DNA of 64,000 nucleotides. It comes from Chrysogorgia sp. JL179-B06 (lineage: Eukaryota; Cnidaria; Anthozoa; Scleralcyonacea; Chrysogorgiidae). A model generated the notes under the pieces. That model saw only the letters and a list, made by a program, of their open reading frames with translations. It was not told where the DNA came from and did not search any database. The stretch covers positions 558,001-622,000 of the forward strand of contig JAYKKM010000226.1 in the NCBI GenBank assembly GCA_035772405.1, read 5' to 3'. Shown here one piece after another: positions 62,191 to 64,000 of this stretch (position 1 is the stretch's first letter; each line of letters begins with the position of its first letter). Position numbers and translations under genes: made by a program.

Positions 62191-62522
62191 CTAAAATTAT
62201 TAGGAATGGTAATTTAGAGCTCTTTCATATCTCACGTCGTAACCTATGAGGTAAAGAGATGAACATATTTTTAGAAAATCAAGTATAGCTTTGAAATTAT
62301 TCTACGAAATCACTTTTACGACACTTCGTGAAACCTAACATCATTACATCGAAATAGTTAAAAAAATTAATTTACTATTTCTAGTTAATTTCTTGATTTC
62401 CTAAAAATATGTAAAGCTCTTTACGTCATAGGTTATTTCATTTGCATATCACATAAGTCTAAATATCTCAAGAACGACGTGAGATATGAAATAGCTCTAA
62501 ATTACCATTCCTAATATTTTTA
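62191..62522. mobile_element. Foldback element in the FGF-like intron 1 or flank
   Basis: aggaatggtaatttagagct...tatctcacgtcg and its inverse at 62476-62522. Inner copies of 'tttttagaaaatcaag' / 'cttgatttcctaaaaa' are also inverted. Confidence 0.7.
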
Positions 62523-62569
62523 AAGGCGTAGGTCCAAGGTTTATGGGAATATGTGTTTGTTTAAACATG

Positions 62570-62760
62570 GAGAACAAGCGCTTGCCCCTCTCCTCCACAG
62601 AGGCTTGGTAGAGGGGGGGTAATGGTTCGGATAAGGAATGCGGTAGAGGGTAACGGGTTAAGGAATACCGCTGACATTCCCTTTCCTATCCCAACCCATT
62701 ACCCCCTCTACCGCATAGGAATTAGTCTCTGTGGAGAGAGCGCTTGCCCTCGTACATACA
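62570..62760. mobile_element. Foldback element
   Basis: aagcgcttgcccctctcctccacagag and its inverse at 62729-62757; inner 'ggtagaggg..taatgg' and 'ccattaccccctctacc' pair as well. Confidence 0.65.
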
Positions 62761-64000
62761 AACCCAACTTAGCCAGTGACGTGCCTTAGGTGCCACGGTT
62801 GAAGTACGTGCTACATGCTGCTAATCAACCATTTTTGCAACATTTTTGCCAACTTTCAAAAAAAAACTATAGTTGATATTGGACAGAAAGCTATATAATT
62901 ATAGTTTATTAAAGCTTGCAGAACAGAGGAAAATATAGCAGCTAGGTTTGTGTAAAAAACACGTATATGTAGCAGACAGAAAAAATATTATTCATAATCA
63001 AAATGCACTAAATAACAACTAGTCACTGAAATCTCGGTGATTATCGCGAAATATTTACCGATAATTACAGAGATTGAGGTGATGTTTTACTGTAGAAATT
63101 AACAAGTGATCTCTATCAGAGAGAAAATACGAAAGGAAAGAAAAACGTTTTAATTATTTTTGATTTGTTAATTGTTCCCAGAAGTCGCGTATTGATGAAC
63201 AATGAGACGTGAGATCACATGATCGTGAGATCACATGACGTAATCAACACTCAACAGAATAAATTAACGTGCTCTGAGCACGTTCTACAACTTAACTCTA
63301 TGCTCTTGAAACTAGAGGCCAAAATATGCTTAACAAAAAGCGATTTTGCTGTCAGTTCATGCAAGCAGAACTATAAGTAGAAGACTCAGTTAACCATTAT
63401 TGTTTCCATTCACATAATCACATTGAATGTTACCCTGCGTGCCAGTGGTTCTTTTTAAAATGGGTACTGAACTGTTGAAAGATCCAAATTGGTTTTTGCT
63501 TAATTAGTGTTAATTAGTACAACACCGCGGATTCACTTATGTTCCGCGCAAATTATTCCTGTCCATCTACATCTGCTCTGCATCTGTTCACCAAGCGAAT
63601 TAGCATTGACCTATTTAGCAGACTTGAGCCATTGGTGACAAGCGAGTCACTGAACTCAGTGTACTCATGCGGTTTGGGCTGACGGCCAAATTCAAAACAT
63701 AGCCCTAACCCCAAACCTTACGCTAATCCTTAACACCAACCATCAACCTAATACTAACCCTAACTCTTACGATAATACTTTATTTTAGAAATAACAGCTG
63801 ATTTTAATTTCGAATTTTACTACCGATAGTTTTCTATTCGATACTTCACCCGCGGTTTGCTATGGCAATACTTCAGTCGTTTTACACACACGGCACACCA
63901 GACCCTGTTTGCTGGGTATAGAGACTCACGGGGAGTCCTGCATGTTTATAACTTTTGGGTGCCTGATCACTTTATTCTAGTCAAACGTTTTGTTAATTTC
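62761..64000. other. Intergenic or intron to window end
   Basis: A foldback-family word cluster at 63015-63080 matches the one at 915-1075. Degenerate TAACCC-like repeats lie at 63700-63770. No exon recognised; the FGF first exon may lie here or beyond the window. Confidence 0.4.

Overview
The window looks like nuclear DNA of a marine invertebrate, most likely an anthozoan cnidarian. That assignment is an inference from the style of the GPCR, the split FGF-type gene, and the mix of Polinton, Penelope, CR1, Gypsy and hAT elements in AT-rich DNA. There is no operon or prokaryotic gene organisation outside the virus-like element.

Layout: 1-2862 is foldback- and satellite-rich DNA with no credible gene. 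3039-22126 is one complete 19,088-bp Polinton/Maverick (polintovirus). It starts AG, ends CT, has terminal inverted repeats of about 0.5 kb and is flanked by a perfect 6-bp target duplication (aaaaca at 3033-3038 and 22127-22132). It sits inside a single-exon class A GPCR gene on the minus strand. The GPCR's N-terminal part through TM6 lies at 22871-22127 and its TM7/NPxxY part at 3038-2863; the two parts are in the same frame if the element and one target copy are discounted. 23.6-43.3 kb is a graveyard of retroelements (LINE/CR1, Penelope-like, Gypsy) with a tRNA-derived SINE, a hAT element and a Tc1/mariner scrap. 43.9-64 kb is host intergenic/intronic DNA with many MITE-like foldbacks and satellites. 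It also holds candidate exons, including two exons of an FGF-like gene on the minus strand (59574-59795 and 61928-62031, the latter exactly 104 nt).

The Polinton carries three blocks. The left block (minus strand) has a terminal small protein, packaging ATPase, double-jelly-roll-type major capsid protein, two tandem paralogous membrane proteins, chromodomain integrase and two paralogous minor-capsid-like proteins. The central plus block has a large conserved virion-type protein, a fibre-like lectin protein, a myristoylation-motif protein, a tiny basic protein and a BRO-N/VRR-NUC/zinc-finger fusion. A thymidine kinase and a zinc-finger protein sit on the minus strand, followed by the right plus block of three small membrane proteins, a VLTF3-like zinc-ribbon protein and protein-primed DNA polymerase B. 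Together these look like a self-replicating, packaging and integrating virus with accessory genes for nucleotide supply (TK), late transcription (VLTF3-like), DNA processing (BRO/VRR-NUC) and attachment (fibre). I found no adenain-like protease.

The most interesting signals are: (1) the nearly undamaged polintovirus with TK, VLTF3-like and BRO-nuclease genes; (2) stem-conserved, loop-diverged hairpins with T-tracts 3' of both outermost genes; (3) TIRs that extend into the coding ends of both outermost genes; (4) a tandem duplication whose junction preserves the last 15 codons of the integrase; (5) a hammerhead ribozyme on the minus strand at 32822-32863; (6) the FGF exons, with a perfect 68-bp palindrome and a 16-bp minisatellite in the intron between them.
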